A DNA stretch of 64,000 bases, from the NCBI GenBank assembly GCA_001630475.1, contig KV419415.1, positions 179,848 through 243,847 on the forward strand, read 5' to 3'. The DNA is from Sistotremastrum niveocremeum HHB9708. Its lineage: Eukaryota > Basidiomycota > Agaricomycetes > Sistotremastrales > Sistotremastraceae. Below, piece by piece: positions 23,402-35,959 of this stretch (position 1 is the stretch's first letter; each line of letters begins with the position of its first letter). A program made the translations under genes and the position numbers. Below the pieces are notes generated by a model that was given only the letters and a program-made list of their open reading frames with translations, was not told the DNA's origin and did no database searches.

Positions 23402-24183
23402 CTCAGTCGCAGATGCTCGGGGCGGAAAGAAAAGAACTTCGAAGGGTCCGAGTCTGATCACTTATTTCAGTCAGCGAACCATGTTATCGAAGCGAACTAA
23501 CCCACAACACCATGCGTCATCGAATACGCCAAGAAATCCCTAGCATGGTATTTGCGAGCGGTATATACCGGTTCCTGCGCAGGACCAGGAACGACGGAAT
23601 TATTTCACGCCGAATAAGGCAGGTTGGGTGCTGTTGCAGCATGTTCTTCGACACGCTAGTTCCGCATAAACCGATCAAGCCCGAGAGCCTCAAGTATGCA
23701 GACCAATGTACGAAATAGCTCTCTGTAAGAGTTTCTTGCGTTTGCAATAGCATTACTCGGACTCGGATTCGAAATGAGCTTGGATGACAACAACTGCACA
23801 AGACAGTGAAGACACAAAGAGATGACGAGAAAAAATGCCTGGTCGGTCCCCGAGAAAGCCCAGAGAGCTAAGAAATATTTCAGTGGGTGGGATCCTGATT
23901 TGGATGCTAGTCATTGAGCCTGGTAATACAGTGGTATTGTCTGCGAGCGCGAAAGGATGACGGCAGGTTGTCGCTGCGGGAGAGGTTGAAACTCCGACAA
24001 GTGCGGTAACTGAGCCGAGCCGGTGCCGATGCCAGTGCCGGCGCCGCTATGTCGGCTTCGGCTACGGAGGGCCGCCCACCCGCCTCCCACCACAACGACC
24101 ATGCGCACCGATGGGCCAATGCATCGAGTATATTACGATGACACCACACTTTCTTCTGCTGTTCTATCTCCCATTGTGCCAAA
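23402..24183. other. Divergent spacer between array and aldo/keto reductase
   Basis: The two flanking genes are transcribed away from each other, so this 0.8-kb stretch should contain both promoters. A GC-rich segment with repeated GTGCCGATGCC-like units lies at about 24000-24100. No gene is supported. Confidence 0.5.
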
Positions 24184-25556
24184 ATGAAGTCTCAAGATAA
24201 AATCCGACTAAACGATGGTAGGTAACTCAATGCTTGGGCAACGTGGCATTTTGACTTATGGTCTGTGTGACTTGTAGGGACTCATATCCCAATTATCGCA
24301 TTTGGTCAGTCCAAGTCAATTATTTCGTGCCATGAGAGCGCGCTGAACATTTGAACAGGAACCTGGACTGCAGGAGGAGGTTCCATCGTCACGGAACGCG
24401 TTGACCAAGCTTTGGATGTTGGTTTCAATCATATCGGTACGATTTCTCGCCTTCGAAGTCGAACGCGTCACCTAAGACAATACTCTCAGATACCGCTCAA
24501 CTGTATCGGAACGAGGAGGAGACTGGTGTGGCTATACGAGAGAGCGGGCTTTCCAGAGACGAGATATACGTGACGACGAAGTATTCTGGATTCAAGGATA
24601 TCGAGACTTCTATCCAAGACAGCTTGAAGAATGTGCGAACAATCTCAATCTCTGTCCGCTCCTCTGGCTGACTAGCCCTTCAGCTCGGATTATCCTACGT
24701 CGACCTCTACCTCATACACTCCCCTCGTCTCGCTCAAGGCGATATCCCCGCTTTATGGAAGAAAATGGAGAAGATCAAGGCAGATGGTCTGGCAAAGTGC
24801 GTTGTTTCAAAGAAGTTCACTACCGAGGCAGTGCTGACTTTTCTTCAGGAGTATCGGTGTCAGCAACTTCCAGGTGGATGATCTGAAGATTCTTCTCAAG
24901 CACGCAAAGGTCGTCCCGGCTGTCAACCAAGTACGCTCCTCCTCTTACTCACCGCCGACAATAATTTGATCTGTCCCCAAGATCCAATTCCATCCATATG
25001 TATATCAACAGCAACGAGCTGTTCATGCTTTCGGTAACGAACAAGGGATAATTACTGAAGCATATTCCGCACTCATGTTCGTATTCCACTCCATGTCCTT
25101 CTTCAAGCTGACAATATCTTCCCTAGACCCATCACGCGTCGCCCCGGCGGTCCCCTCGATGCTCCTCTGAATAAAATTGCCGAACGTCTGAACGCTACGC
25201 CCGATCAGGTGCTTTTGGCTTGGGTGAAAGCAAAGGGTGCTGTAACTGTAACGTGAGCAATCATCGTGCCCATGTTATTTCGTGTTAAAAAGACTTTGTT
25301 TGCAGATACAGCTCAAAGAAAGATCGATTGGAGGGCTACCTGAAAGCCATGGAGCTTGGTACGTCGTAACCTAGGCATTTACCCAACGAAATACTAATGC
25401 GTCTCCGGCAAAGAACTCACTTCTGAAGACATCAATGAACTGGACTCGGCGGGAGCGAAGAAAGGGACCTTGGCTGTGTTGAAGCGTCCCGTGCTCTTGA
25501 TTTCCCTGATTTCTCTCACGTACAGCGCCTTGAGAGTTTTCGGTGTCCGCATGTGA
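24184..25556 (+). CDS. Aldo/keto reductase 1, with hydrophobic C-terminal tail
   Basis: NAD(P)H-dependent carbonyl reductase of the aldo/keto reductase superfamily; the substrate is not predictable. Ten exons (24184-24217, 24278-24304, 24359-24436, 24490-24632, 24684-24796, 24849-24930, 24982-25076, 25127-25252, 25306-25358, 25414-25556) join to 297 aa. The catalytic tetrad is visible: Asp and Tyr in [13 protein letters not shown], Lys in YVTTKYSG, and His in DLYLIHSPR. Cofactor and barrel motifs include [20 protein letters not shown] and the RRPGGPL loop. The last exon adds a hydrophobic segment ([20 protein letters not shown]) absent from the second copy in this window, a possible membrane tail anchor. 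It shares most intron positions with that copy. Confidence 0.92.
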
Positions 25557-25968
25557 TTGAACTGTCAAAGCGACCCTGAAAGAAAAGTTCGTGAAGCCTA
25601 CCCGGACCCTCATCAATCTTTGTTCAGTCTTAACGAAATTACGGCAAATATAATGCAAATCGATGAGGGCCGGGGCTTCTGACTATAATTATGGGCTGGA
25701 TCCTCAAAATAACACTTTGATCTCTCCTCCCAACTCCTTTGCAATGTCATCCTCTGGATTGTGGACTTCTGTGCCGTGGTGTGAGCTCGATTACTACGTC
25801 GCGCGTGATAGACGCCCGTTTCTTCACTTTCGTGGATTTTCTTTGAGACAGCAGACACGTGGTGCGGCGACCTTCCAACGTTCCTATTTCTCCTTGAATT
25901 CGGCGTCAATACCATGTTTGACATTCAAATGTGATGACGAAGGAACGAGAATCATCAATTGAACATGT

Positions 25969-26513
25969 CACTGCGGGCGGCTGCCATTTTCAAGGCCTGG
26001 GAAAGCGATGGAAAAGTGTACATAGATATTTGAAGTGTTCAATACAATTTCTATCTCCGAGAAACAAAAAGAAAAGCCAGGGTGATCCGGTCTGGAAAAC
26101 TGATTCATGTATCCCGGATATCCACTAAGTATCTACGGCCCGGAAATATCGGGTGATCACGACCTGAAATTTTAGTGGAAAGCCCGGATGTCCATTAAAT
26201 TTTCCGGGTGGATTTTGTAGACGTATTTAACGAAGCTGAGTCCATATCAATAATAAAAAATTAGATTTCCAAGCCCTGAAAACCGCGCAAGTACTCGGGC
26301 TTTCCACTAAAATTTCAGGTCGTGATCACCCGATATTTCCGGGCCGTAGATACTTAGTGGATATCCGGGATACATGAATCAGTTTTCCGGACCGGATCAC
26401 CCTGGCTTTTCTTTTTGTTTCTCGGAGATAGAAATTGTATTGAACACGTCAAATATCTATGTACACTTTTCCATCGCTTTCCCAGGCCTTGAAAATGGCA
26501 GCCGCCCGCAGTG
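25969..26513. mobile_element. CACTA-like palindromic foldback MITE
   Basis: A 545-bp element is built of two inverted arms, 25969-26186 and 26296-26513, 218 bp each. They align without gaps and with only two mismatches seen, around a 109-bp centre. The ends read CACTGCGGGCGGC inwards. A 3-bp direct repeat TGT flanks it (25966-25968 and 26514-26516). CACT(A/G) termini with 3-bp target duplications are the signature of CACTA/EnSpm DNA transposons, so this is probably a non-autonomous foldback derivative. No transposase is present. The short open frames inside the arms mirror each other and are not genes. It lies between the aldo/keto reductase and the first DUF6535 gene. Confidence 0.85.
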
Positions 26514-26936
26514 TGTGTGGCCTCCGTGGTTTCGCGCCACTGGAAGCTAATTAACTTTGCCCGAAGAACATCGTTCGACGATTTCCGTAGTACCGTCGTG
26601 ATGTCCGTCTCTTTGATCGCGAAGCCTGCAGGCTGTATCATTCAGTCTTTGACTTATATGACTGGGCGTCACGCCCAAAGATGTTCCAGTGTTCCCGAAG
26701 ACGATGGCGGAGTTCGAAACGAATGACCTGGGAAACAAGAGATATATTTATACTGAGGTAGCACGACATCAGGAACAAGTAAATGTCGATTACGAGCTAC
26801 TGCTTTGTAGTCTTGTTCACACCGCCATCCGTAGGCCTGTTCTCACCAACTCGACCTCAAGCACGGGCGCCCTGCCTTGATCTTGTCCCTTGGAAGAACT
26901 GTGAAAGATACTCGTAACTTTCCCGAGGTTGACCCT

Positions 26937-29814
26937 ATGGATCAAACTAGTAAGTCATTGCGCGAGACTGTTGCATCTGTAGTGACCAGATTCTCCGTTG
27001 AGCAGAATTCCAACAAGACGTGCTTCAGCGCATGGAAGAGCAGACGGCTTGTCTGCGCGAGATCGCTGCAAGTTTGCAGTCTGGCAGTCATCATCCTAGA
27101 GACTATCTACAATCCGGGTCTTCAAGCTTATCTAGCTCCCAAACTCTTGCGTCTCCACTCCCAAAGCACAGCCACACTTTACCTGTCTTATCTACTCGTG
27201 AATGGGACGACGAACAAGGCTGGTATGTCGCTTTGAAGGTGGCCATGGAAAGATTAAGAGAGAAAGTTAAAATGTGGAGAGACGGCCTCGATACCACGCT
27301 CCTCTTCGTGAGTCGCTTGCGATACCATCCCAATGCTGAGATCATTAATATTTACTCATTCGCTCGTCCAAAGATTGCCTTGTTCTCTGCAATTGTCACT
27401 GCCTTCCTCCTCCAGACGTTACAGAATCTTGGTCTCTCTCCAGACCAACAGAACAATCAGGATATGATAATGAAGTTGATCACCGCTATTGTGGACATCG
27501 CTGCCCTCAACGGCATGAAAGTCCCTGAAGTCACCGAAGCCGAAGCATTTCAGCCGGCAAAATCCGACGAAACTTCCGCTTATATCTGGTATAGTTCACT
27601 CGTGACGAGCGTGAGCGCATCCGTTGTAGAATTCTCATGTTCATGACCCTTGATGTCTCTTGCACAGATCGTATGCGCCGGCCTAGCAGCTTTCACCAAG
27701 TACCAGATGCCTGATCTGGAGGACGTCCCTAGAGAAGTTGGGCAGAAATTTATTGCAAAGGCTATGCAGATCCGGGATCGAACCGCATTAGCGAAGTGGC
27801 TATTGTCTCCCACCCTGAAAGCTATCCATTGGACCTTGATTGGTTCCATCGCTCTCTTCATGGCTGGACTTATTTATCAACTGTGGAATACTCTATCTGG
27901 CATTTCCTCGACGGCTCTGTTGGCCGCGAGCATTCTCGATACTACCGCAGCGGCTCTCCTCGCCGTTTTCATGGTTGCTGTCACACTGCACGCCGTTTTC
28001 TCGCCCGAATCCCCATTTGAGACTGCCTTCTCCCGTTTGTTGAGATTTATATTGGGTTTGGTCTACGGGAGTATCCAAAGGCACTTCTTTCCTGCGACCC
28101 TCTTTCAAGTCGCCTCGACGTGCCAGCCATTTGGCAGAGCTCTTGATCAATGGTCCAATCCCGATGCCACTACTGCTGCATACTATTTCTGCGATTTGAT
28201 ATCGGACTGTGACGACACTCGTTTCCTCAACATCGGCGCGCCTGTTTTAATTGAGTGCTTTTACTTCATCAAATTCGGGCGTGGTCGTTCTAGCATAGCA
28301 GTTGAGAACGCAATTTCTCAGATGCTCACCACCGGAACGACCGAGACCGTCAAATTAATGGTTCTAGAGGGGATCAGAAAGATAAAAATTGGTTCTTTCT
28401 ATTCTCTCTAGTGTATTCGTCTCTCTAGCTCATGGTTGACGCGTAGATGACCACGCAAGAGAATACTACCCCTTCACAATATTGAAACGTGTGTTACTCC
28501 GCATACAGGAATTGCACGCCGACCGATCGGAGGAGTGGGCAGGAAAAATGCGCGAAGAAGCCTTTTACTCGATGATTCACCTGTTGTGTCCTCCAGACAG
28601 CACGACGGAACCGACGTTTGATCAGGCTCCTTCAAATGAACGGTGTATAATACGAGGTTTCAAGGATTGCGACCCACTCGATTTTTCGGGATCAGAGCCC
28701 GTGATCACCGCTCAATTCTCGGGAGCTCTGATGAGCTGGAATTTCTTGCAGGAACCGGAACGAGATTTAGTTCTCGAGAAAATACACATCCCATCTTTCT
28801 TGTCTGCGTACGTTATGGCCATTGATTGGGCGCACAAGGAATCTAGCGCCGAACATCGCTCCCGCTATCGCCGTATTCTACTCGAACAAGTTCATCCAAA
28901 ATTGGAGCAGGTCATTCGACGCTACGGAGGAGTGGACACCCAGGAGTCCGATCTTCTGCATAAACTTGCTCCTTTCATATCTCGGGCTCATACATGGATA
29001 GATTTCAGAATGTGTAAACTTGCGGGAAAGGCATTATTGGGAATTCTAGGACATATCAGAACACACAAGAAACTACCCGGGCCGAAAAATCTCCCATCAC
29101 TAGATCTGGATCCTCTGATTGACGTCCTTCCTCTCGATCAAAGTGCGCGTCCTCAGAGGTTACTTGCTGCGGAAGAATCGGCTGGCGAACTTTGTCATCT
29201 TGAAACTTTGATCTTCTACATCAGCCATTGCAACGTTCAACCGACTTATGCTGTCATGCAATACCTCCGGAGATGTCAAACTCTCCTAAATCTCACGGAT
29301 GTGAACTCTGTGAATTTCCGAACGCCCACACACCTTAGCATACGAGATATGGTAAAGGATAAAATCTTGAAGCATACCACTGCGTTACGCATTTATCAGC
29401 CCCTGATCGTCATCCGCTTACTATAGGGTTCAGATGCGGCCGGAGAAGATGTCGGAGACTCCGTTGGTCCAGTCGATCGGTTCATCGAGAGCATGTGTCC
29501 GAGCCGTTAGTCTCGAGCCTCTTTGATGCTGAATGCGTAACTCACCAGAAACAGGAAACACAATCATTATGGTGTCAGACATTCCGCCTCTAGTGAAGCC
29601 TCTAGCCGATATTCCGGAAGAAAGCGCACCTCGCCCCCGCCCAGGAGCTTATTTGGATTGGCGCCGCTGGAACATATTTCGTCGTCGCCCTCAGGCCCAG
29701 GATATACTCCCGTATACGGACGAACCCGAACTAGATTTAGAGAAGGAATATATTGCTTCAGAGCCACTGCAAGATGACGCATCTTCTTCTAAAAGTTTGT
29801 CCGGGCTCAATTGA
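26937..29814 (+). CDS. DUF6535-type membrane protein 1
   Basis: Integral membrane protein of the agaricomycete DUF6535 family; function unknown. Exons 26937-26949, 27006-27307, 27374-27610 and 27668-28391 are well supported, and the fifth begins at 28447. The domain starts with [11 protein letters not shown] and then [16 protein letters not shown] (first helix). Further helices are around [30 protein letters not shown] and SILDTTAAALLAVFMVAVTL. A long soluble part follows, with LLRIQELHADRS and CIIRGFKDCDPL shared with the two copies further right. The 3' end is uncertain: the fifth exon stays open to 29426. A tail rich in Pro and acidic residues at about 29578-29814, resembling the C-terminal tails of the other copies, is probably the last exon, but I could not fix the splice between them. 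Confidence 0.75.
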
Positions 29815-30289
29815 ATTTTCATGAATTTGGTATAACATTGTACTTTCATTCAGGGAGACGGTAAGGTGATTTGTGGCAATATGGGCAGTGATGAATGTTC
29901 AACTCGAGCATTCGATGTTGTTGGATACGACGAGGAGCGATTGACGACGACAATTTTGACACGTGGACTGCGGTATAATGATAGTCATGAGACTTGTACA
30001 CCATTTCAGAATTAATATGTTCAGGATGAGCGTTGGTCGAATATTCCATGGTGATGGTTTCCGGAAAGATACGGCATATGGTAGCCGAGGCCCGAGCCGA
30101 CCGTCCCCCGTGGTCGGCTTCTTTCGGGCCCGCGCTGTGCCGCCAAAGCCGGTTCTCTCACCAGCCATGGCACCATTTCATTTTCGTGGAAACGCTTCTC
30201 ACCTCCTTTTCTTGAGTACGACTGAACGAGTCTGAAAAGAACGCTTCAAGTTGTCCATTCTCCACCACCACCCTGACAAGCTGGCCAAG

Positions 30290-31395
30290 ATGTCCTCTGT
30301 AATCCCAGTCGCCCCCAACGTTTCTCCAAAGACCAAACCGCATCTCTGGATCTCACTTTGGTTCCTCCTTTCGACCCCTTTAATCTTCTGGGATGTAGGC
30401 TATTGTTTCATGAGGTGAGCTCTACCACTCTCTTGGATCATCGAGGTATCGGGCGCGTGGTGCGTCATCCACCGAGCCTGCTGGGCGTGGGCTGTGTAGA
30501 GAACGTCGTCAAACGTGACGCACTAGGAAACCTCGGGCAGTTTTCTGAGACACTCTGGAGCCCGAGCGTTCTAAGCGCTGTATTGGGCTCGTTCGGTTGT
30601 CTTGATGTCTGGAATGACCGTGCGCGTTGGTGGCGGCGGCGTTGATCGAGCCTCTTGCGTCCAGCTGCATTTTGGCTCATTTCGTTCGGCTCCCATTTAT
30701 GCTGTGCTGTGCAATGCTAATGCGGATCTTCGTGTTTCAACAGGCCGAGATCGATGAGAGGAGGAGATTTACATTGGATCTGGAAACCATATTCTATATA
30801 CCAAGATGTTGATCTTGTGCGTCCAATTTCTTTCATCAAATCCCAGGATCTCATATTGATGCGTTATTTCTGCTTTAGGTCTACGGTGTGAAAACGTTCG
30901 AAGATGGTTCGGGATTCACTAACGCACAATGTACGGGGAAATCCTTTAATTGTCGAAGTTGCCACGCCACTCACTTGCCAATCCCAGCACTCATGAACGT
31001 GATCGAGACACTGATCAATCTCTACTACCTGTACCTGGCACATCGCTCGGTCCCCTCACCATCCGCCCCGCTAGTCGGCTTCACAGGAGCTGTCATGACG
31101 TTATCAAAGACCGTTCTATATTGGGCTCAAGAATATTACTGCAATTACTGCGCTGTCGGACATAACACGGTTCAAGACTTGATAGTGCTTTGGATTATTC
31201 CCAACGGGTGAGCTCCGTCATGGCATGAACTCTGATGGAACATTCTAACCGATAAGACGCGGTGTGCTCCTTATCTGTCGATAACAAAGTGCCTGGATCG
31301 TGCTGCCTGCTTTTATTACCTATCGTCTGGGCAAGGATATCTCACAGAGTCTCGCAAGTAGCGAAGCCATCGCACGAGCATATAAGAAGCAATGA
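30290..31395 (+). CDS. EXPERA/EBP-like four-helix membrane protein 1
   Basis: Five exons (30290-30414, 30744-30816, 30879-30930, 30988-31207, 31290-31395) join to 191 aa. Hydrophobic segments lie near residues 15-35 (WISLWFLLSTPLIFWDVGY), 90-110 (LMNVIETLINLYYLYLA), 120-140 and 160-180 (PNGAWIVLPAFITYRLG). The order of a Glu-containing helix (MNVIETL), a GFTGAVMTLSKTVLYW helix and an NxxWxVxPxFITxxLG helix follows the emopamil-binding protein/EXPERA fold, which binds sterol-like ligands. Whether it is a sterol isomerase or only binds a lipid is not known. Intron 1 is 329 nt, long for this genome. A second copy lies on the other strand near 55 kb. Confidence 0.75.
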
Positions 31396-32119
31396 GCGTA
31401 GGACGGAATAGGTAAGGCGAGAAGTTGCCTCAGGTCCGATCACTATTTTACCTCATGGCGCAATTGGGAAGCATCAGGTGATCTCCATATATACCTATGT
31501 ACGACTCTATTGGATGGCGAGTTCTTACGACGAGCGAGTATTCTGCGCTGGCACGACGAGTATAAGGCTGCGCTATGGGCAGCTGAGGGTGTTGCCAAGG
31601 GACGCCATAATAGGATATCTCTGAAATGAAGGAGTGAGAACAAGAACGTGTAACTAATCGGAGTTTGGAATCTTTCTATTCGGCAGCCGAGATTTGTACA
31701 AAAAAATAAATTTCTAGCTCGGAATCAGAAACCTAGCTCTCTCTGTCTCTTACGCTCTCGCATGGCAGCGTACAAGATGGCCTTGTGAACTTGGTCGCAT
31801 TCATTTTCCTTACTCGTCTATGTAACCTCCTGATATGTACCATCTCCTTCAAACACTTCAATTCTTCACGTATAAGCAATCGTCGAGGTTAGGTCAGATT
31901 TCGCTAGCAGTACCCGAGGGGTTGTAATCTCCCAGCAGCCCAAGTACCGTACCAGCCATTCCGACTTACATCGACCCTGCATTTCTCTCTCACTTCACGT
32001 AACTCTTCATTCCATTCCACGCAACCCTCGTCATCCACTTTGTCAATCCACCGCCAGCGCCTCTGTCTCAATCTGAATATTTATCTGCATACCGACCATC
32101 CCACGCCGACGACTACGAT
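31396..32119. other. Promoter region of the zinc-finger gene
   Basis: About 0.7 kb without a supported gene. CT-rich tracts (about 31735-31760 and 31980-32060) precede the zinc-finger start codon, as is common in basidiomycete promoters. Confidence 0.4.
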
Positions 32120-34475
32120 ATGAGCAGTGCAGTACGTCGGTCTATGCATGACATGTCGGTCGGAAGAACGTATGAATGACCGAGAATGTTTCACTAGACT
32201 TCGCTGTCGCTACTCTCCCTATCTCTCGCTGCAGAGCAGAGCCAGCCTCTGCCTGCTCCTCAATCCAATATCAGTACACCTGATATCTCAACCTCTGCAT
32301 CCAGGGTCAAACCTCGAAGACTGAGCAGTGCCAGTCAGATGCGGCGTCGAATGAGCGACGCTAGGGAAGCTACGATTCGTCCTGCGTACGCGTTTATTCG
32401 TCATATCTATCCATACACAATGTTCATGATGGTCATAGGCTCACGCAGAGCTCCATGTCTGGGCTCAGCAGCGCCGCAGCAGCCCTCTCCTTGTCCCCTA
32501 AGCAGTCTCAGTATGCTGGACCCACCAACGACGCACGATCCAAAGACTCCGTCACATCGCCGACCTCAGCTCCCAATGCCAACTATATTCCATCGGGTAT
32601 GCCAGCTCCTATGCCTCCTTCCAATGGTATGAGACCCATCCTACCCGCGAACCCCTCTCTCAACCTCCAACCAGTTGGTAAGATAATCTCTCACGCTGAC
32701 GGTCTCCAATCGATAAATGGAGTACCTTCAGTCGGTGCGCTAGAAGAACGCGTTATCACTGGTGGAGGCAAGAAGAAAGGCACGATCTTCCGTTGTGAAA
32801 GCTGCAGCAAAGTGTACAGACACCCGTCCTGCCTTGTCAAGCACCGTTGGGAACACTCTCCTCATTGGCGAGAGGCTAGCAAATTCTTGCTCAGCAAGCA
32901 TCAACAAGTTCAATTGCTCGAGGTTCGTAATTCTACACTCCTATTTTGTCTTACTCTGCTTTGTATTGCGGTTCTCCCCTTTCTCGGTCCCCAAAGAAAA
33001 TTTTCGGACATTTCCGAGACACAGGGACCACGCGGTCTATGACCGGATTTGTAATCTGGGCGCCGGCTGATCGGCTTTGTCGGGTTTCCTGAGCGGGCGT
33101 TTATTTCTCCCAGGCAGGGATTCCCGGGCTTCCCCTAAAACCTAATTCTCTCTTCCCTCACATGATCGTTGATCATTACATTTTATTCTACTACTTTACC
33201 TTCATATTTTCTCTCTTATAGGCGTTTGAACGGCCCTGACTCACCCACTTTCTATTCTAGGCTGCTGCCATTCTTTCGCATATCACTCCAACCGCAGGTT
33301 CCGCTCCAGGAGCTCCTTCGACTTCCCTACCCGACGATCGATCATTATGGCCTTCCTTCCTTTCCTCCATTAGCCCCGTGACGACCGGAACTCAGGCTAA
33401 GGCCCAACGTCACCACTCGTCCGGTAGTGACGAGCATGATCACGAGGAAGACGAAGATGCGGTCGATGAGGACGACGAAATCAGCATCGACGACATGGAT
33501 GACGACATGGTCATCGGCGAGATGGAAGGTGTGCCGAAAGGCCCTGTATCCAGCTCGGTCCCGGCGACGAGTTTGCTGCACAGCAAACCCATCTTCACGC
33601 CGTACGGATCTACTCCATATTCAACAGGCCATCATCCATCTGCGAACGTCGTTTCTACGCGCGGTGTAGCCGTTGCTAAGAGTCCTCCTCCTCAGACGCA
33701 GTCCGGTCATAGTAGGCCTGGTAGCCATACACGCTCAAGATCTCGTTCGCAGTCCATCTCCAACAAGAAATCCATTCACACGCATACTCATGCGGTTATT
33801 CGAGGCTTCGCTGCCCCTTCATCAAACGGCTCTTCTGCAACGATCATCCCTGGGAAAAAGACCAAGCGTGAAAGCGCCGAGCCTGGGTCGTTCCCGAAGC
33901 CGAATGGATCGCTTGTCGGTATCTTGAACAGCGACAGTAATGGCCATAGCAGCAATACGCCTCCACCTATCACCACCTTCCGCCCTGGACTGATCGGTAT
34001 ACCTACTGGTCCACAGGGTCACGCTGTTATCGGCGAGCGAGGAATAGACGCCCAAAGCGCGGGTGAGCGAGATGCTTGGAGCGCATATCGCGACTCGCCC
34101 GTTTCTTCGAGTCATACGAGCACGATGGCTGCGACATCTCCTCGCGACGTTAGCGCTGCTCCTGCAGCGTATTCGATCTCCAAAGAGAGTGTTCCGCATC
34201 ACAAGCGAGGCTCGTCGTATTCGTCTTCCTTCTCACGTTCAGTCTCAGCATCAGTCTCTCTCCCTCATTCCTCCTTACGCTCTTCGTCGTCCTTCACCGA
34301 CGCTGATGAGCCTGGATCACTCGTGGAAGAGGAGGAGCACATTCATGTGGCGCAGAAGCGAGCTGGAAGTAGTGATGGTGACGAGGGTCAATTCTCCAAC
34401 TCTCAAGCACGCATTTCCCCTAAGATCGAAGAACAGTGGGACGGCGAAGACATGGATATGGACATCGGGTTTTGA
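32120..34475 (+). CDS. C2H2 zinc-finger protein, probable transcription factor
   Basis: Four exons (32120-32131, 32240-32385, 32439-32922, 33261-34475) join in frame to 618 aa. A single C2H2 finger (CX2CX12HX3H) near residue 170 reads FRCESCSKVYRHPSCLVKH. It is followed by REASKFLLSKHQQVQLLEAAAI, a conserved helix. The rest is low complexity: an acidic stretch (EDEDAVDEDDEISIDD), Ser-rich blocks, and an Arg/Ser tract like a nuclear signal. The tail ends EQWDGEDMDMDIGF. One finger plus long disordered flanks suggests a nuclear regulator rather than a multi-finger DNA reader. The 12-nt first exon rests on a GTACGT donor and an in-frame acceptor and is the least certain part. Intron 3 is 338 nt. 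Confidence 0.82.
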
Positions 34476-35740
34476 ATCATCGCGCTCTATCTATCTATCA
34501 ACCCGGGTCTCATGTTCGGATCGGCCGAAATCAGCTTCTTCACACTAAACCATCAAACATTCGAAGTCAACGAAATCTTCATTCTCATTCTCATAACATA
34601 ACGCCAAACGAAATCTCTTTTTACACAATGGGACTCTCTTTCCGCCTCCAATTCCATCAATCATGGTTCTTTTGCGTGCATCGTTTTCCTTGTCAACTCT
34701 TCTCTCTTCTGTGTTTATAACGCACCTGCACTCATTTCATAACTTGTTCTTTCATGTTGTTCTTGGTCTGTTAACTCTGTTGCACTCGCGATCTGTGTAA
34801 ACGTGTCGTCTTTCTCATTTCGCTAGGCGGTTTGAGGAATTTGACATGTCAACCAATGTAATACCTCTTTGTTTTTGTAAGTAAAGTAAAGAATGAATTG
34901 AATGAAGTCTACGGAGAGTGTTTGAGCAAATGGAGTCTGATAGACTTGTGATTAATTGTTATAAAGCTGAGCAAGAGAAGATGTTGAGATCACATACGGA
35001 TCGGAGTTGTAATTATTTTTCGTCTCGTTTTCCTTCTGCGACACTCGTCGAATGCGTTCAACAGTAGTTTCCAACCCCTCTCAAAGTGACTCGCCGGCTC
35101 CATTAATTCAATCATCCTCGTCCCCTTCCTCTGGTTTCAATGGCTTGCATCGCAAATTTACCTTGAACATGTCCATCGGCCGCCGGGCTCATCACTCCTT
35201 GTCGTCATTGAAAATTGATTTCATGGCGTTCGCGGATCCCGCTATCGTGATGCAGGATACACACCGACGGAGGTACGCTGCAAAACTAGAGACAACCATC
35301 TGTCGATTCGCCATGGAAATGTACCCAGGACCACAGCTGCTACAACTGGGCATGGCGTTCTAACCCGAAGGCTGAGGCTGTCGTACTGGATCTCAGGCCC
35401 TCCGAACGAAGGAATTCTGATTCTTGTTGACCGTTGGCCTCGTGCTATCAACCATCGCCACTATTGTAATCTTCTTATGATGACGGATTGAGGAGAGGAG
35501 CAAGGCCGAGATGTCCGGGAGCTGTCGCGTTCAGTCGGGAAGAACCAGCGCCGCCCATGCGCCAGCTAACGCGTGCCTTCGGAGAGCTATCTAGAGCTTC
35601 CATCTTGCCGTGGCTGCAAGACCCAAACGGTGTTATAAGTGGACGGGCGTTGGGTGCCATATTGTACCTGTACGAAGCTGGTCTTCGTACTCTCCGATCA
35701 AGCCGCAGCTATTCTGTCCAGATCCGGTATCTCTCCAATA
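34476..35740. other. Zinc-finger 3' flank and spacer
   Basis: The left half looks like a T-rich 3' untranslated region. A plus-strand frame at 35052-35363 (103 aa) has no recognisable features, and I do not call it. Confidence 0.4.
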
Positions 35741-35959
35741 TGCCGCTACTCGCCAAGATTGTCGTGACCTTGTCCCTTCTTTACTTCGCTGTGGCCCTTC
35801 CGGCTTTAGAGAGACGCGATGCGAACAGCACAAGTACAACTGCCGAGCTACCCCCTGCTATCCCCTGCTATCCCCGAAATACCAGCCCCGGTCCAATCCG
35901 CAACAGCAGAAGTATTGGCTCCAGCTGATGATGCCAATATCATGACTATCAACGTAAGT
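35741..35959 (+). pseudogene. Small secreted protein 1, frame broken by 10-bp duplication
   Basis: A signal peptide (MPLLAKIVVTLSLLYFAVA) is followed by LPALERR, a dibasic Kex2-like site, then a Thr/Ser-rich stretch. The sequence CCCTGCTATC then occurs twice in tandem near 35851-35871. The duplication shifts the frame, so the frame read from the ATG stops after 62 residues. The other frame continues with a plausible Pro/Ala-rich tail (APVQSATAEVLAPADD) up to a GTAAGT donor near 35953. I therefore treat it as a damaged member of the group of small secreted proteins next to it. It may still make a short secreted peptide. The downstream exon was not identified, so the end given is approximate. 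Confidence 0.5.

Noticed and set aside
25931-26641. Two open frames on opposite strands with nearly the same protein sequence
   Set aside because: They are the two arms of the inverted repeat read from each side, not genes.
33345-34202. Minus-strand open frames inside the zinc-finger gene
   Set aside because: Antisense shadows of the last exon, whose frame continues the conserved zinc-finger protein.
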